DNA from: Nocardioides silvaticus
GTDB taxonomy: Bacteria > Actinomycetota > Actinomycetes > Propionibacteriales > Nocardioidaceae
Direction: 5' to 3'
Length of the DNA: 64,000 nucleotides
NCBI RefSeq assembly: GCF_003160695.1
Contig: NZ_QGDD01000002.1
Location: 496,001-560,000, forward strand
Of this stretch, positions 46,393 to 55,341 are shown in pieces (the first letter of the stretch is position 1; each line of letters begins with the position of its first letter). A model generated the notes under the pieces. That model had not been told where the DNA came from, ran no database searches, and worked only from the letters and a program-made list of their open reading frames with translations. Made by a program: the position numbers and the translations under genes.

Positions 46393-47078
46393 ACGAGGAG
46401 CGGCCGCTGCCCGCGGCAGTCCTGTGGGACATGGACGGCACCCTCGTCGACACCGAGCCGTACTGGATGGCGACGGAGGTCGAGCTGGTCGAGGAGCACG
46501 GCGGGACGTGGACGACCGAGGACGCGAAGCACCTCGTCGGCCACAGCCTGATGTACTCCGGCGAGTACATCCGCGAGCGGCTGGAGACTTCGCTGACCGC
46601 CGAGGAGGTCGTCGAACGGCTCCTCGACGGGGTGGTCGAGCGGGTGCAGCACTCGGTGCCGTGGTGCCCGGGCGCGCGCGAGCTCCTGCTGGCGCTGAAG
46701 GCGGACGGCGTGCCCTGCGCGTTGGTGACGATGTCCTACGAGCGGTTCGTCGCTCCGATCCTCGAGCACCTGCCCCCGGAGACCTTCCGGGTGATCGTCA
46801 CCGGTGACCAGGTCGACCAGGGGAAGCCCCACCCCGAGCCCTACCTGACGGCCGCGGCGGCGCTCGGCGTCGCACCGGAGGAGTGCATCGCGATCGAGGA
46901 CTCGGGGACCGGCGCGACCTCGGCGGCGGCCGCCGGCTGCCAGGTCCTCGTCGTGCCCAACCACGTCGAGGTGCCGCCGGGGGAGCGCCGCACCTTCGTC
47001 GACTCGCTCGTCGGGGTCACACCCGCCGTGCTGAAAACGTTGCCGGATCGAGACCTGGCCGCGGGGGATCTTCCCTAG
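46389..47078 (+). CDS. HAD family phosphatase
   Basis: A 229-residue haloacid-dehalogenase-like hydrolase: LWDMDGTLVDTEP (Asp-x-Asp), TMSYERF, GKPHPEPYL and IEDSGTGATSA. It resembles beta-phosphoglucomutase/phosphatase-type HADs that act on small phosphorylated metabolites. The GTG overlaps the aldo/keto reductase TGA (GTGA), so it belongs to the same operon. Confidence 0.88.
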   Translation: MNEERPLPAAVLWDMDGTLVDTEPYWMATEVELVEEHGGTWTTEDAKHLVGHSLMYSGEYIRERLETSLTAEEVVERLLDGVVERVQHSVPWCPGARELLLALKADGVPCALVTMSYERFVAPILEHLPPETFRVIVTGDQVDQGKPHPEPYLTAAAALGVAPEECIAIEDSGTGATSAAAAGCQVLVVPNHVEVPPGERRTFVDSLVGVTPAVLKTLPDRDLAAGDLP

Positions 47079-47099
47079 CCGCCGGAAACCCCCGGGAGT

Positions 47100-47105
47100 A
47101 TCTTC
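47100..47105 (+). promoter_or_regulatory. Possible -10 element of the peptide transporter promoter
   Basis: TATCTT in the 86-bp gap before the substrate-binding protein gene, with about 53 nt of leader before the GTG. No convincing -35 is seen. Confidence 0.35.
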
Positions 47106-47164
47106 CGCACGGAGTTCGGGCCCGACCAGCGGCGCCCGCCTGAAGCGATTCTGAGGTGACACTC

Positions 47165-48799
47165 GTGAAGCGGAAGAAGTTCTTCGCCCTGGTGGGTGCG
47201 GGAGCGCTGGCCGTCTCCCTCGCGGCCTGCGGCGACGACGAGCCCGGCGGAGGCAACGGCGGATCCGGACCCGGGGAGGGCGGCTCGACCGGTGTGCCGT
47301 GGACCCTCGGCACCACCGACACCGTGACGGCCCTGGATCCGGCGGGCTCCTACGACCTGGGCTCGAGCACGCTGGAGTACAACATCTACCAGACGCTGGT
47401 GACGGTCCCGGCGAACTCGACGGAGATCGTCGGCGACGCCGCCGAGGAGTGCGTCTACGACGACCCGCAGACCCTCACGTGCACGCTGAAGGAGGGCCTC
47501 AAGTTCTCCAACGGCAACGACCTCACCTCGTCCGACGTGAAGTACAGCTTCGAGCGGTCCATCGCGATCCAGGACGCCAACGGCGCGGCGATCTATCTGC
47601 TCGGCAGCATCACCGACACCGCCGCGGACGGCACGGTCACCCTGAACCCGGACGCCATCGAGACCCCGGACGACACCACGGTGGTCTTCAACCTGGACAA
47701 GCCGGACACCACGTTCCAGTACGTCCTGACCTACCCCGGTGCCGCAGCGATCGTCGACGAGGACACCTTCCCCGCCGACGTGAAGCTCAACGACGACGAG
47801 GTCGTCGGCTCCGGCCCCTACAAGCTCAGCCAGTACGAGTCGGGCGTCCAGGCCACCCTGGAGGCCAACGAGGAGTACACCGGTGAGAACGTCGCCCTCG
47901 CGGAGACCGTCTTCGTCAAGTACTTCTCGGAGCCGTCCGCCCTCAAGCTGGCCATCGAGTCCGGTGAGGTCGACGTGGCCTGGCGCAGCCTGAGCCCGAC
48001 CGACATCACCGACCTCTCGGAGAACGACGACGTCGAGGTCGCCACCGGCAACGGCGCCGAGATCCGTTACTGGGTCTGGAAGACCGACGGCGAGGTCGGC
48101 AAGGACGTCGCCGTCCGCCAGGCCGCCGCGCAGGTCTTCGACCGCGAGGCCATCGCGGAGAACGCCTACGACGGCACCGTCGACCCGCTGTACTCCATCG
48201 TGCCCCCGGGCTTCGGTGGTCAGGTCGACGCGTTCGCGGACAAGTACGGCGAGCCCGACGTGGACGCCGCTGCCCAGATCCTCGAGGACGCCGGCATCAA
48301 GACGCCGGTCAAGCTGACCGTCGGCTGGACACCCACGCACTACGGCCCTGCGCTGGAGGACGAGGCCAACGAGCTCGAGCGGCAGCTGGAGGACAGCGGC
48401 CTGTTCGACGTCGACCTGAAGAGCACCGAGTGGGAGCAGTACCAGACCATCTACAAGGAGGGCGCCTACGACCTGTTCGCCCTCGGCTGGTTCCCGGACT
48501 ACCCGGACGCCGACACCTACCTGTCGCCGTTCGTCGTCGACGGCGGCTTCTTCCAGAACGGCTACAGCAACCCGGCTGCCAACGACCTGGTCGCGACCGA
48601 GCAGGGCGAGTCCGACCCGGCCGCCCGGGAGGCCGCGTTCGAGGAGCTGCAGGGCATCATCGCCGAGGACGTCCCGTTCATGCCGTCGTGGGTCGGTCAG
48701 AACACCGGCATCTACCGCCCGGAGATGGATGGGGTGGAGGACACGCTCGACCCGTCCTTCATCTTCCGCTTCTGGCTGGTGAGCAAGACCGGCGAGTGA
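47165..48799 (+). CDS. Peptide ABC transporter substrate-binding lipoprotein
   Basis: A family 5 extracellular binding protein of 544 residues. It has a lipoprotein signal with lipobox LAAC (Cys22), then a Gly/Glu linker and the conserved WTLGTTDTVTALDP, LKEGLKFSNGNDLTSSDVKYSFER and GYSNPAANDLVA regions. It captures oligopeptides outside the membrane. GTG 47165 has GAGG about 9 nt upstream; an in-frame GTG at 47156 lies too close to it. It starts a five-gene importer operon. Confidence 0.9.
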   Translation: MKRKKFFALVGAGALAVSLAACGDDEPGGGNGGSGPGEGGSTGVPWTLGTTDTVTALDPAGSYDLGSSTLEYNIYQTLVTVPANSTEIVGDAAEECVYDDPQTLTCTLKEGLKFSNGNDLTSSDVKYSFERSIAIQDANGAAIYLLGSITDTAADGTVTLNPDAIETPDDTTVVFNLDKPDTTFQYVLTYPGAAAIVDEDTFPADVKLNDDEVVGSGPYKLSQYESGVQATLEANEEYTGENVALAETVFVKYFSEPSALKLAIESGEVDVAWRSLSPTDITDLSENDDVEVATGNGAEIRYWVWKTDGEVGKDVAVRQAAAQVFDREAIAENAYDGTVDPLYSIVPPGFGGQVDAFADKYGEPDVDAAAQILEDAGIKTPVKLTVGWTPTHYGPALEDEANELERQLEDSGLFDVDLKSTEWEQYQTIYKEGAYDLFALGWFPDYPDADTYLSPFVVDGGFFQNGYSNPAANDLVATEQGESDPAAREAAFEELQGIIAEDVPFMPSWVGQNTGIYRPEMDGVEDTLDPSFIFRFWLVSKTGE

Positions 48800-48827
48800 T
48801 CGACTGATCGCGCCCGCCGCGCACATC

Positions 48828-48867
48828 GGCACGTGGGGAGAGAGCCGCGGTTCTCTCCCCACGTGCC
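48828..48867 (+). terminator. 16-bp perfect hairpin between binding protein and permease
   Basis: Arms GGCACGTGGGGAGAGA (48828-48843) and TCTCTCCCCACGTGCC (48852-48867) with an 8-nt loop, 28 nt after the stop. There is no T tract. It may be an attenuator or a 3'-end stabiliser that keeps the binding protein more abundant than the permease. Confidence 0.7.
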
Positions 48868-48905
48868 ACGCGTGGAGAACCTACGGACCGACGAATTGAC
48901 GTGAG

Positions 48906-49946
48906 ATGACCGGTTCCAGATCCGGATCCCTGCCGCGCTACATCCTGCAGCGGGTGCTGCTCGTCATCCCGATGATCTGGGTGATCCTCACCCTGGTGTT
49001 CATCGTGCTGCGGGTCGCTCCCGGCGACCCGGTGTCGGCGGCCCTCGGTGGCAAGCTCAACGACGAGGCCCTCGACCAGCGGCGGACCGCCCTCGGCTTC
49101 AACGACCCGCTGATCCAGCAGTACTGGGACTACCTCTCCTCGGTGGTCCGGCTCGACTTCGGCACCACCTTCAGCGACAACCAGAAGGTGCTGGAGGTGG
49201 TCCGCGACAACGGCGGCGCCACGCTCAGCCTGACCCTGGCCGCGTTCGTGATCGCCCTGCTGCTCGGCATCCCGCTCGGGCTCGTCGCCGGGCGCTACCG
49301 CGACACGGTGCCGGACGTCGTGATCCGCGTCTTCGGCATCCTCACCTACGCCGCGCCGATCTTCTTCGTGGGCTTCCTGCTGCAGGCCTACGTCGCGAAG
49401 CCCCTCGGACTGCCCACCTCGGGCGCGGCCGGCGTGGAGACGGTCTTCTACATGGAGCGGGACGGGCTCAACAAGACCCACGTCCTGCTCTTCGACGTCT
49501 TCCTCAGCGGCAACAGCTACTACATCGAGGACGTCCTCAAGCACCTGCTGCTGCCCGCGCTGACCCTCGGCCTGCTGATCTGCGGCGTGTTCATCCGCTT
49601 GGTGCGGGTCAACATCCTGCAGACGATGCAGAGCGACTACGTCGAGGCCGCCGAGGCCCGCGGCATCAGCACCAGCAAGGTGACCCGCCGGCACGCGTTC
49701 CGCAACGCCCTGGTGCCGGTCATCACGGTGATCGGGCTCCAGTTCGCGCTGTTGCTCGGCGGTGCGGTGCTCACCGAGTCGACGTTCAACTGGCCGGGGC
49801 TGGGGCAACGGCTCGTCGAGTACATCAACGACCGCGACTACGTGGCGGTGCAGGGCATCGTCACGGTCTTCGCGATCGCGGTGGTCCTGATCAGCCTGCT
49901 CGTCGACATCGTCAACGCGCTCATCGACCCGCGGGTGAGGTACTGA
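48906..49946 (+). CDS. Peptide ABC transporter permease (DppB/OppB-type)
   Basis: A 346-residue permease with about six transmembrane helices. The EAA loop is EAAEARGISTSKVTRRHAFRNALVP and binds the ATPase. The first helix (RYILQRVLLVIPMIWVILTL) and GDPVSAALGG are typical of the OppB family. ATG start; the stop overlaps the next ATG by 1 nt. Confidence 0.9.
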   Translation: MTGSRSGSLPRYILQRVLLVIPMIWVILTLVFIVLRVAPGDPVSAALGGKLNDEALDQRRTALGFNDPLIQQYWDYLSSVVRLDFGTTFSDNQKVLEVVRDNGGATLSLTLAAFVIALLLGIPLGLVAGRYRDTVPDVVIRVFGILTYAAPIFFVGFLLQAYVAKPLGLPTSGAAGVETVFYMERDGLNKTHVLLFDVFLSGNSYYIEDVLKHLLLPALTLGLLICGVFIRLVRVNILQTMQSDYVEAAEARGISTSKVTRRHAFRNALVPVITVIGLQFALLLGGAVLTESTFNWPGLGQRLVEYINDRDYVAVQGIVTVFAIAVVLISLLVDIVNALIDPRVRY

Positions 49947-50884
49947 TGCGCAAGTTCCTGAAGATCCTGGCCAAGCCGTTCACCGAGACCGCGGGCCTGG
50001 CCCGCTGGATGCTCGTCATCGGGCTGGCGATCACGGCCGTCTTCGTCATCCTGGCGATCTTCGCGCCGCTGCTGGCGCCGTACGGCTTCGCGCAGGCCTC
50101 CGCCGACGGGGTGAAGTTCCCCAAGGCAGGAGCGCCGAGCGGCGACCACTGGTTCGGCACCGACCGCCTGTTCTTCGACGTCCTGTCCCGGGTCATCTGG
50201 GGCGCCCGCACGGCGATCGAGGTCGTGATCCTGTCGATCGTCATCTGCGTCGCGGTCGGCGTCCCGCTCGGCCTGGTGTCGGGCTACTACGGCGGGTGGG
50301 TCGACCGGATCCTCGTGCTGATCATGGACGCGATGTTCGCCTTCCCGTCCTTCCTGCTGGCGATCGTGTTCTCGTTCCTGCTCACCGGCCTGCTCGGCGG
50401 CACCGTGCTCGCGGTCGCGCTGTCGTTGTCGGCGATCTACGTGCCGCAGTACTTCCGTGTCGTCCGCAACACCACCGTGAGCGCCAAGGAGGCGGCGTAC
50501 GTCGAAGCGGCCCGTGCGATCGGGGCCAGCGACTTCGTGATCATGCGGCGCTACCTGTTCGGCAACGTGGTGCAGAGCGTGCCGGTGCTCGGCACGCTCA
50601 ACGCCGCCGACGCGATCCTGACGCTCGCCGGCCTCGGCTTCCTCGGGCTCGGCATCCAGTCGACCGACGCGGCAGAGTGGGGGCACGACCTCAACCGGGC
50701 GCTGGCCGACGCGGGCTCCGGCATCTGGTGGACCGGCCTCTACCCCGGCCTCGCGATCGTGCTCCTCGTGACCGGCCTGACGCTGGTCGGCGAGGGGCTC
50801 AACGAGACGATCAACCCCACCCTGCGCCGGCGCCGGTTGCTGCCGGTGGTCATGAGCGGGCCCGCGGCCCGGGAGGAGCGCTGA
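49946..50884 (+). CDS. Peptide ABC transporter permease (DppC/OppC-type)
   Basis: A 312-residue second permease subunit. Typical features are HWFGTDRLFFDVLSRVIWGARTAIEV and the EAA loop EAARAIGASDFVIMRRYLFGN. It forms the membrane channel with the previous product. The ATG overlaps the preceding stop (TGATG). The ATPase gene follows 1 nt after. Confidence 0.9.
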   Translation: MRKFLKILAKPFTETAGLARWMLVIGLAITAVFVILAIFAPLLAPYGFAQASADGVKFPKAGAPSGDHWFGTDRLFFDVLSRVIWGARTAIEVVILSIVICVAVGVPLGLVSGYYGGWVDRILVLIMDAMFAFPSFLLAIVFSFLLTGLLGGTVLAVALSLSAIYVPQYFRVVRNTTVSAKEAAYVEAARAIGASDFVIMRRYLFGNVVQSVPVLGTLNAADAILTLAGLGFLGLGIQSTDAAEWGHDLNRALADAGSGIWWTGLYPGLAIVLLVTGLTLVGEGLNETINPTLRRRRLLPVVMSGPAAREER

Positions 50885-50885
50885 C

Positions 50886-51941
50886 ATGGAACCGGCCATC
50901 TCGATGGAGGCCTCCTCCACGGATCCGGTGATCTCCGCGCGGGACGTGCGGGTCTGGTACGGCACCACGCGCGGCGCGATCCGCGCGGTCGACGGCGTGA
51001 GCTTCGACATCGCACCGGGGGAGACCCTCGGGCTGGTCGGCGAGTCCGGCTGCGGGAAGTCGACCCTCGGCCGTGGGCTGATGGGGCTGCTGCCGCCCGG
51101 CGCCAAGCGCGACGGCGAGGTCTGGTTCGACGGCAAGGACGTCTTGTCGATGCGCCCGAAGGACGCCTACCGGCTGCGGGGCGTCGAGCTGGGGATGATC
51201 TTCCAGGAGCCGCTGACCCGGCTGAACCCGCTCCTGCGGATCTCCGACCACTTCGAGGAGACCATCAAGCAGCACGACCCGGGGCTGTCCAAGGACGAGA
51301 TCAAGCAGCGGGCGCTCGACGCCCTGCGTCAGATGGGCATCCCGCCGACCCGCTACCGCTCCTACCCGCACGAGTTCTCCGGCGGCATGCGCCAGCGGCT
51401 GATGATCGCGCTGGCGCTCGTGCTCAAGCCGGCGTTCATCGTCGCGGACGAGCCGACCACGGCCCTCGACGTGCTGGTCGAGGCGCAGATCGTGCAGATC
51501 CTCAACGACCTGCGCCGCAACTTCCGGACGTCGCTGCTGCTCATCACCCACAACGTGGGCATCGTGGCCGAGGCGTGCGACCGGGTCGCGGTGATGTACG
51601 CCGGCCGGATCGTCGAGCAGGGCCGGGTCGCCGACGTCTTCGAGAACCCACAGCACCCCTACACCCGCGAGCTGCTCCGCTCGACGATCTCGTTGCGCAC
51701 GACCGGGCTGAACTTCATCCCGGGGTCGCCGCCGGACCTGGTCGACCCCCCGGACGGCTGTCGGTTCCACCCGCGCTGTCCGGAGGCGATGGCCGTCTGC
51801 GCGACGAAGAACCCGATCAACATCGAGCGGCCCACCGGTGGCCGGGTCGAGTGCTGGTTGGTCGGACCCCAGGAGGAGATCCCGGAGGGCGGCACCCGCC
51901 CGCTCAAGCAGGAGGAGCTGGCCGTTGCCGACGAAGCCTGA
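50886..51941 (+). CDS. Peptide ABC transporter ATP-binding protein (DppD/OppD-type)
   Basis: A 351-residue ATPase: GESGCGKST (Walker A), FSGGMRQRLMIA (signature) and IVADEPTTALDV (Walker B). The C-terminal oligopeptide-transporter extension GCRFHPRCPEAMAVC, with its cysteines, resembles the Fe-S-binding tail of this family. It energises peptide uptake with the next ATPase. An in-frame ATG at 50904 is an alternative start. Confidence 0.9.
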   Translation: MEPAISMEASSTDPVISARDVRVWYGTTRGAIRAVDGVSFDIAPGETLGLVGESGCGKSTLGRGLMGLLPPGAKRDGEVWFDGKDVLSMRPKDAYRLRGVELGMIFQEPLTRLNPLLRISDHFEETIKQHDPGLSKDEIKQRALDALRQMGIPPTRYRSYPHEFSGGMRQRLMIALALVLKPAFIVADEPTTALDVLVEAQIVQILNDLRRNFRTSLLLITHNVGIVAEACDRVAVMYAGRIVEQGRVADVFENPQHPYTRELLRSTISLRTTGLNFIPGSPPDLVDPPDGCRFHPRCPEAMAVCATKNPINIERPTGGRVECWLVGPQEEIPEGGTRPLKQEELAVADEA

Positions 51942-53244
51942 CAGCACGATGCCGGACAGCACGATGCCGGGGTCGGGGCTCGGGGCGTCCCCGATCGTCG
52001 ACGTCCGCGACCTGTCGGTGCACTTCGGTCTGCGCGGCGGCACGCTGGCGCGCCTGTTCGGCCGTGACGCCGGCGTCGTGAAGGCGGTCGACGGCGTCAA
52101 CCTGGCGCTCGCGCCGGGTGAGGTGGTCGGGCTGGTCGGCGAGAGCGGCAGCGGCAAGTCGACCCTCGGCCGGTCGCTCCTCGGCCTCGCGCCCGCCACC
52201 GAGGGCTCGATCAAGTTCCGCGGGCAGGACCTGGCTTCGCTGAGCCGCCGCAGCCTGCGCGACATGCGCCGCCACATCCAGATGGTCTTCCAGGACCCCA
52301 GCGCCGCACTCAACCCGGCGATGACGATCGAGGAGGCCGTCGGCGACGCCCTGCGCGTCCACGGTATGCGGTCCGCGGCGGAGCGGCGCGTGAAGGTGAT
52401 CGACGCGCTCGAGCGGGTGGGGTTGTCCCCGGTCGAGTTGTTCCTCGAGAAGTACCCGCGGGACCTCTCCGGCGGGCAGAAGCAGCGCGTGGTCATCGCG
52501 CGGGCGATCATCACCGGCCCGAGCGTGCTCGTCGCCGACGAGCCGATCTCGATGCTCGACATGTCGGTGCGGGCGAAGATCCTGCAGCTGATGCTCGACC
52601 TCAAGAAGGACCTCGGCCTCACCTACGTCTACATCACCCACGACCTCGCGAGCGCGAAGTACTTCTGCGACCGGATCGCGATCATGTACCTCGGCCGGAT
52701 CGTGGAGATCGGGCCGACCGAGGAGATCTTCGCCAACCCGCGTCACCCGTACACGAAGGCGCTGCTGCGCGCGATCCCCGACCCCGACCCGGGGCGCCAG
52801 CTGCCGCGCGACCTGCCGCGGGGAGAGGTGCCGGACGCCGCCCAGCCGCCGCTCGGCTGCTCGTTCCACCCGCGGTGCAGCGAGGCGACGGACATCTGCG
52901 GCTGGGAGTCGCGGGACCTGCGCACCATCGTGGAGGCGCACTGGACCCGGCGCTCGCCGGAGGAGTACGAGGCGGAGCGTTCGCTCGTCGGCGACCTCGA
53001 CCACCTCGAGCGGCCGGAGAAGAGCGCCACGCTGGGCAAGGAGGGAGCCGAGTCGGCCCGAGCGTTCCTCGACCGGGTCCGGTCCGAGGCTCCTGACGAC
53101 CCGATGTGGCGCGGCGTCGACATGATCGAGGACGAGGGGTCCGGGGTCCGGGTCCGGTTCCACGAGGGTGTCGACCCGGCGTTGCGTCGGTCGGGCGGCG
53201 TCGAGGTCGCGTGCGTGCTCTACCCGGAGGAGTCGGAGGCCTGA
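51925..53244 (+). CDS. Peptide ABC transporter ATP-binding protein (DppF/OppF-type)
   Basis: A 439-residue ATPase: GESGSGKST (Walker A), LSGGQKQRVVIA (signature), LVADEPISMLDM (Walker B) and the GCSFHPRCSEATDIC tail. About 100 additional C-terminal residues (from RRSPEEYEAERSLVGDLDHL on) are not seen in standard OppF. TTG 51925 is favoured by AGGAGG 9 nt upstream; ATG 51949 is an alternative. The start region holds a 15-bp direct repeat (GACAGCACGATGCCG). Convergent overlap with the RecB-like gene. Confidence 0.87.
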   Translation: MPTKPDSTMPDSTMPGSGLGASPIVDVRDLSVHFGLRGGTLARLFGRDAGVVKAVDGVNLALAPGEVVGLVGESGSGKSTLGRSLLGLAPATEGSIKFRGQDLASLSRRSLRDMRRHIQMVFQDPSAALNPAMTIEEAVGDALRVHGMRSAAERRVKVIDALERVGLSPVELFLEKYPRDLSGGQKQRVVIARAIITGPSVLVADEPISMLDMSVRAKILQLMLDLKKDLGLTYVYITHDLASAKYFCDRIAIMYLGRIVEIGPTEEIFANPRHPYTKALLRAIPDPDPGRQLPRDLPRGEVPDAAQPPLGCSFHPRCSEATDICGWESRDLRTIVEAHWTRRSPEEYEAERSLVGDLDHLERPEKSATLGKEGAESARAFLDRVRSEAPDDPMWRGVDMIEDEGSGVRVRFHEGVDPALRRSGGVEVACVLYPEESEA

Positions 53245-54140
53245 GCCTCCCGGCCCGACTCCTCCGACGGCTCCGGCAACGGCGGCGGGGTGCCGCCGTA
53301 GGCGGGACACAGCGCCTGGTGGGAGCACCAGCGGCACAGCGGCCCCGGGCTCGGCTGCCAGTCGCCGGTCTCCTGGGCGTGCTTGATCGCGTCCCAGACG
53401 GCGAGGACCTTGCGCTCGGTGGCGAGGAGGTCCTGTTCGTCGGGGTCGTAGGAGAGCACCTCGGCGTTGGCGAGGTAGATCAGCTGCAACCGCTTGGGGA
53501 TGATCCCGCGCATCCGCCAGACGACCAGCGCGTAGAACTTGAGCTGGAAGAGCGCCCGGCCCTCGTAGTCGAGCCCGGGGCTGGTCCCGGTCTTGTAGTC
53601 GACCAGCCGGATGGCCCCGTCGGACGCGACGTCGACCCGGTCGATGACCCCGCGGAGCAGCAGCTTGGAGTCGGTTACCGTCTCGACGTAGAGCTCGCGG
53701 TCGGCGGGCTCCAGCCGGCGGGGGTCCTCGAGGCTGAAGTAGCGCTCCAGCACCGATCGGCACGACTCCAGCCAGGCGCCGACCGCCGCTCCCTCGTCGT
53801 GCTCGGGGAACAGCGTGGCGAGGGCCGGCTCGGCCGCGAGCAGCACCTCCCAGGCTCCCTCGACCATCGCGGCGGCGCGGCCGGGCACCCGGTCGGGCGC
53901 CGGCAGGTCGAACAGGTCCTCCAGCACCTTGTGCACCACGGTGCCGCGGAGGGCGTCGACCGACGGCGGCTCGGGAAGCCGGTCGACGGTGCGGAACCGG
54001 TAGAGCAGCGGGCAGGCGAGGAAGTCGCCCGCGCGCGACGGCGACAACGCCCCGAGCACGTCCACGCCGTCGACGCGCGTGCCGACCCGCTCCGCGGGAT
54101 CGACGGGCGTGACGCCGGCCGGGACGGTCGGGGTGCTCAT
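53220..54140 (-). CDS. RecB/Cas4-family PD-(D/E)XK exonuclease
   Basis: A 306-residue nuclease. LSPSRAGDFLACPLLYRF near the start and CRWCSHQALCPAYGG at the end supply four Fe-S-type cysteines. IRLVDYKTGTSPG is the PD-(D/E)XK core with catalytic Asp and Lys. It is a single-domain form, unlike RecB helicases. It probably acts in DNA repair. TACCTT lies 6 nt before the ATG at 54140 (leaderless). The 3' end overlaps the transporter operon by 25 nt. Confidence 0.88.
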   Translation of the reverse strand: MSTPTVPAGVTPVDPAERVGTRVDGVDVLGALSPSRAGDFLACPLLYRFRTVDRLPEPPSVDALRGTVVHKVLEDLFDLPAPDRVPGRAAAMVEGAWEVLLAAEPALATLFPEHDEGAAVGAWLESCRSVLERYFSLEDPRRLEPADRELYVETVTDSKLLLRGVIDRVDVASDGAIRLVDYKTGTSPGLDYEGRALFQLKFYALVVWRMRGIIPKRLQLIYLANAEVLSYDPDEQDLLATERKVLAVWDAIKHAQETGDWQPSPGPLCRWCSHQALCPAYGGTPPPLPEPSEESGREAQASDSSG

Positions 54141-54184
54141 GCACCGAAGGTAGGGGATGCCACCGACAGCGATAGCCTCGAGTC

Positions 54185-55330
54185 GTGGCTACGAGCGACC
54201 AGGAGAGCGGCCGGCGCGGGCGGAACCCTCCCGGGACGTTCCGCATCGGCACCATCGCCGGCAGCGACGTGCTGGTGTCCTCGTCGTGGTTCCTCGTCGC
54301 CGGTCTGATCGCGTTCGTGATGGCTCCGCACGTCGACGCGGTGGAGCCGGGCCTCGGCGGCTGGAAGTACGTCGCCGGCGTCGCGTTCGCCGTCGTCCTC
54401 TACCTGGCCGTGCTCCTGCACGAGGCCGCTCACGCCGTCGCGGCCCGGCACTACGGCTTCGAGGTGCACTCGATCACGCTGCACTTCCTCGGCGGGGTGA
54501 CGGCGATCGAGGGGGAGTCCCGCACCCCGCGCCAGGAGTTCTGGATCGCGGTCGTGGGCCCGCTGACCTCCCTGGGCGTCGGCGCGGTCGGTGTCGCGCT
54601 GTGGTTCGTGACGCCCGACGGGCTGCTGCTGCTCGCCGTCCAGGGGCTCGCCGGCGCGAACCTGATCATCGGCGTCATGAACCTGGTGCCCGGCCTGCCG
54701 CTCGACGGCGGCCGGGTGCTGAAGGCCGCGGTGTGGAAGGCGACGGGCCGCTCGGAGACCGGTGTGGTGGCCGCGGGCTGGGGCGGGCGCGTGACGGCCG
54801 TGGCCGTGCTGCTGCTGCCGCTCGTCCTGCCGGCCCTCGGGTACGACGAGATCACGCTGCTCGACACCGTGCTCGCGTTCGTGATCGCGCTGTTCCTCTG
54901 GACGGGCGCCAGCCAGGCGATCGCCTCGGCCAAGATCCGCACCCGCCTCTCCGCGGTCGTCGCCCGCGACCTGGCGCGTCGTACCCTCGCCGTCCCTGAC
55001 GACCTGCCGCTGGCCGAGGCCGTCCGACGCGCCCAGGAGGCGCAGGCCGGGAGCATCGTCACCGTGACGACCGCGGGCCGCGCCGTCGGCGTGGTCGACG
55101 AGGCCGCGATGCGGGCGATGCCGGAGGAGCGGCGGCCGTGGGTCGCGGTGTCGACGGTCACCCGGACCCTCGAGGAGGGGCTGCGGCTGCCGGTGTCCAT
55201 CACCGGGGCCGAGCTGCTCCACGCGATCCGTCGGACCCCGGCCAGCGAGTACCTCCTCGTCGAGCCCGACGGCTCGGTCTTCGGCGTGCTGGCCACCGCC
55301 GACGTGGAGCGGGCCGTCCGGGCTGGATAG
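54185..55330 (+). CDS. Site-2 protease-like M50 metalloprotease with CBS domains
   Basis: A 381-residue integral membrane zinc protease. HEAAH (His79, Glu80, His83) and NLVPGLPLDGGRVLK carry the zinc ligands in separate helices. From about residue 260 there are two CBS-like modules (LAEAVRRAQEAQAGSIVTVT). Such Rip-type enzymes cut membrane-bound anti-sigma factors or signals. TAGCCT (54173-54178) is 6 nt before the GTG. The stop TAG begins the -10 of the next gene. Confidence 0.85.
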   Translation: MATSDQESGRRGRNPPGTFRIGTIAGSDVLVSSSWFLVAGLIAFVMAPHVDAVEPGLGGWKYVAGVAFAVVLYLAVLLHEAAHAVAARHYGFEVHSITLHFLGGVTAIEGESRTPRQEFWIAVVGPLTSLGVGAVGVALWFVTPDGLLLLAVQGLAGANLIIGVMNLVPGLPLDGGRVLKAAVWKATGRSETGVVAAGWGGRVTAVAVLLLPLVLPALGYDEITLLDTVLAFVIALFLWTGASQAIASAKIRTRLSAVVARDLARRTLAVPDDLPLAEAVRRAQEAQAGSIVTVTTAGRAVGVVDEAAMRAMPEERRPWVAVSTVTRTLEEGLRLPVSITGAELLHAIRRTPASEYLLVEPDGSVFGVLATADVERAVRAG

Positions 55331-55341
55331 GCTCCCCGACC

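Noticed and set aside
51838..51924. Longer N-terminus for the OppF-type ATPase
   Set aside because: It would overlap the OppD-type gene by about 100 nt and encodes a basic low-complexity stretch. AGGAGG points to 51925.
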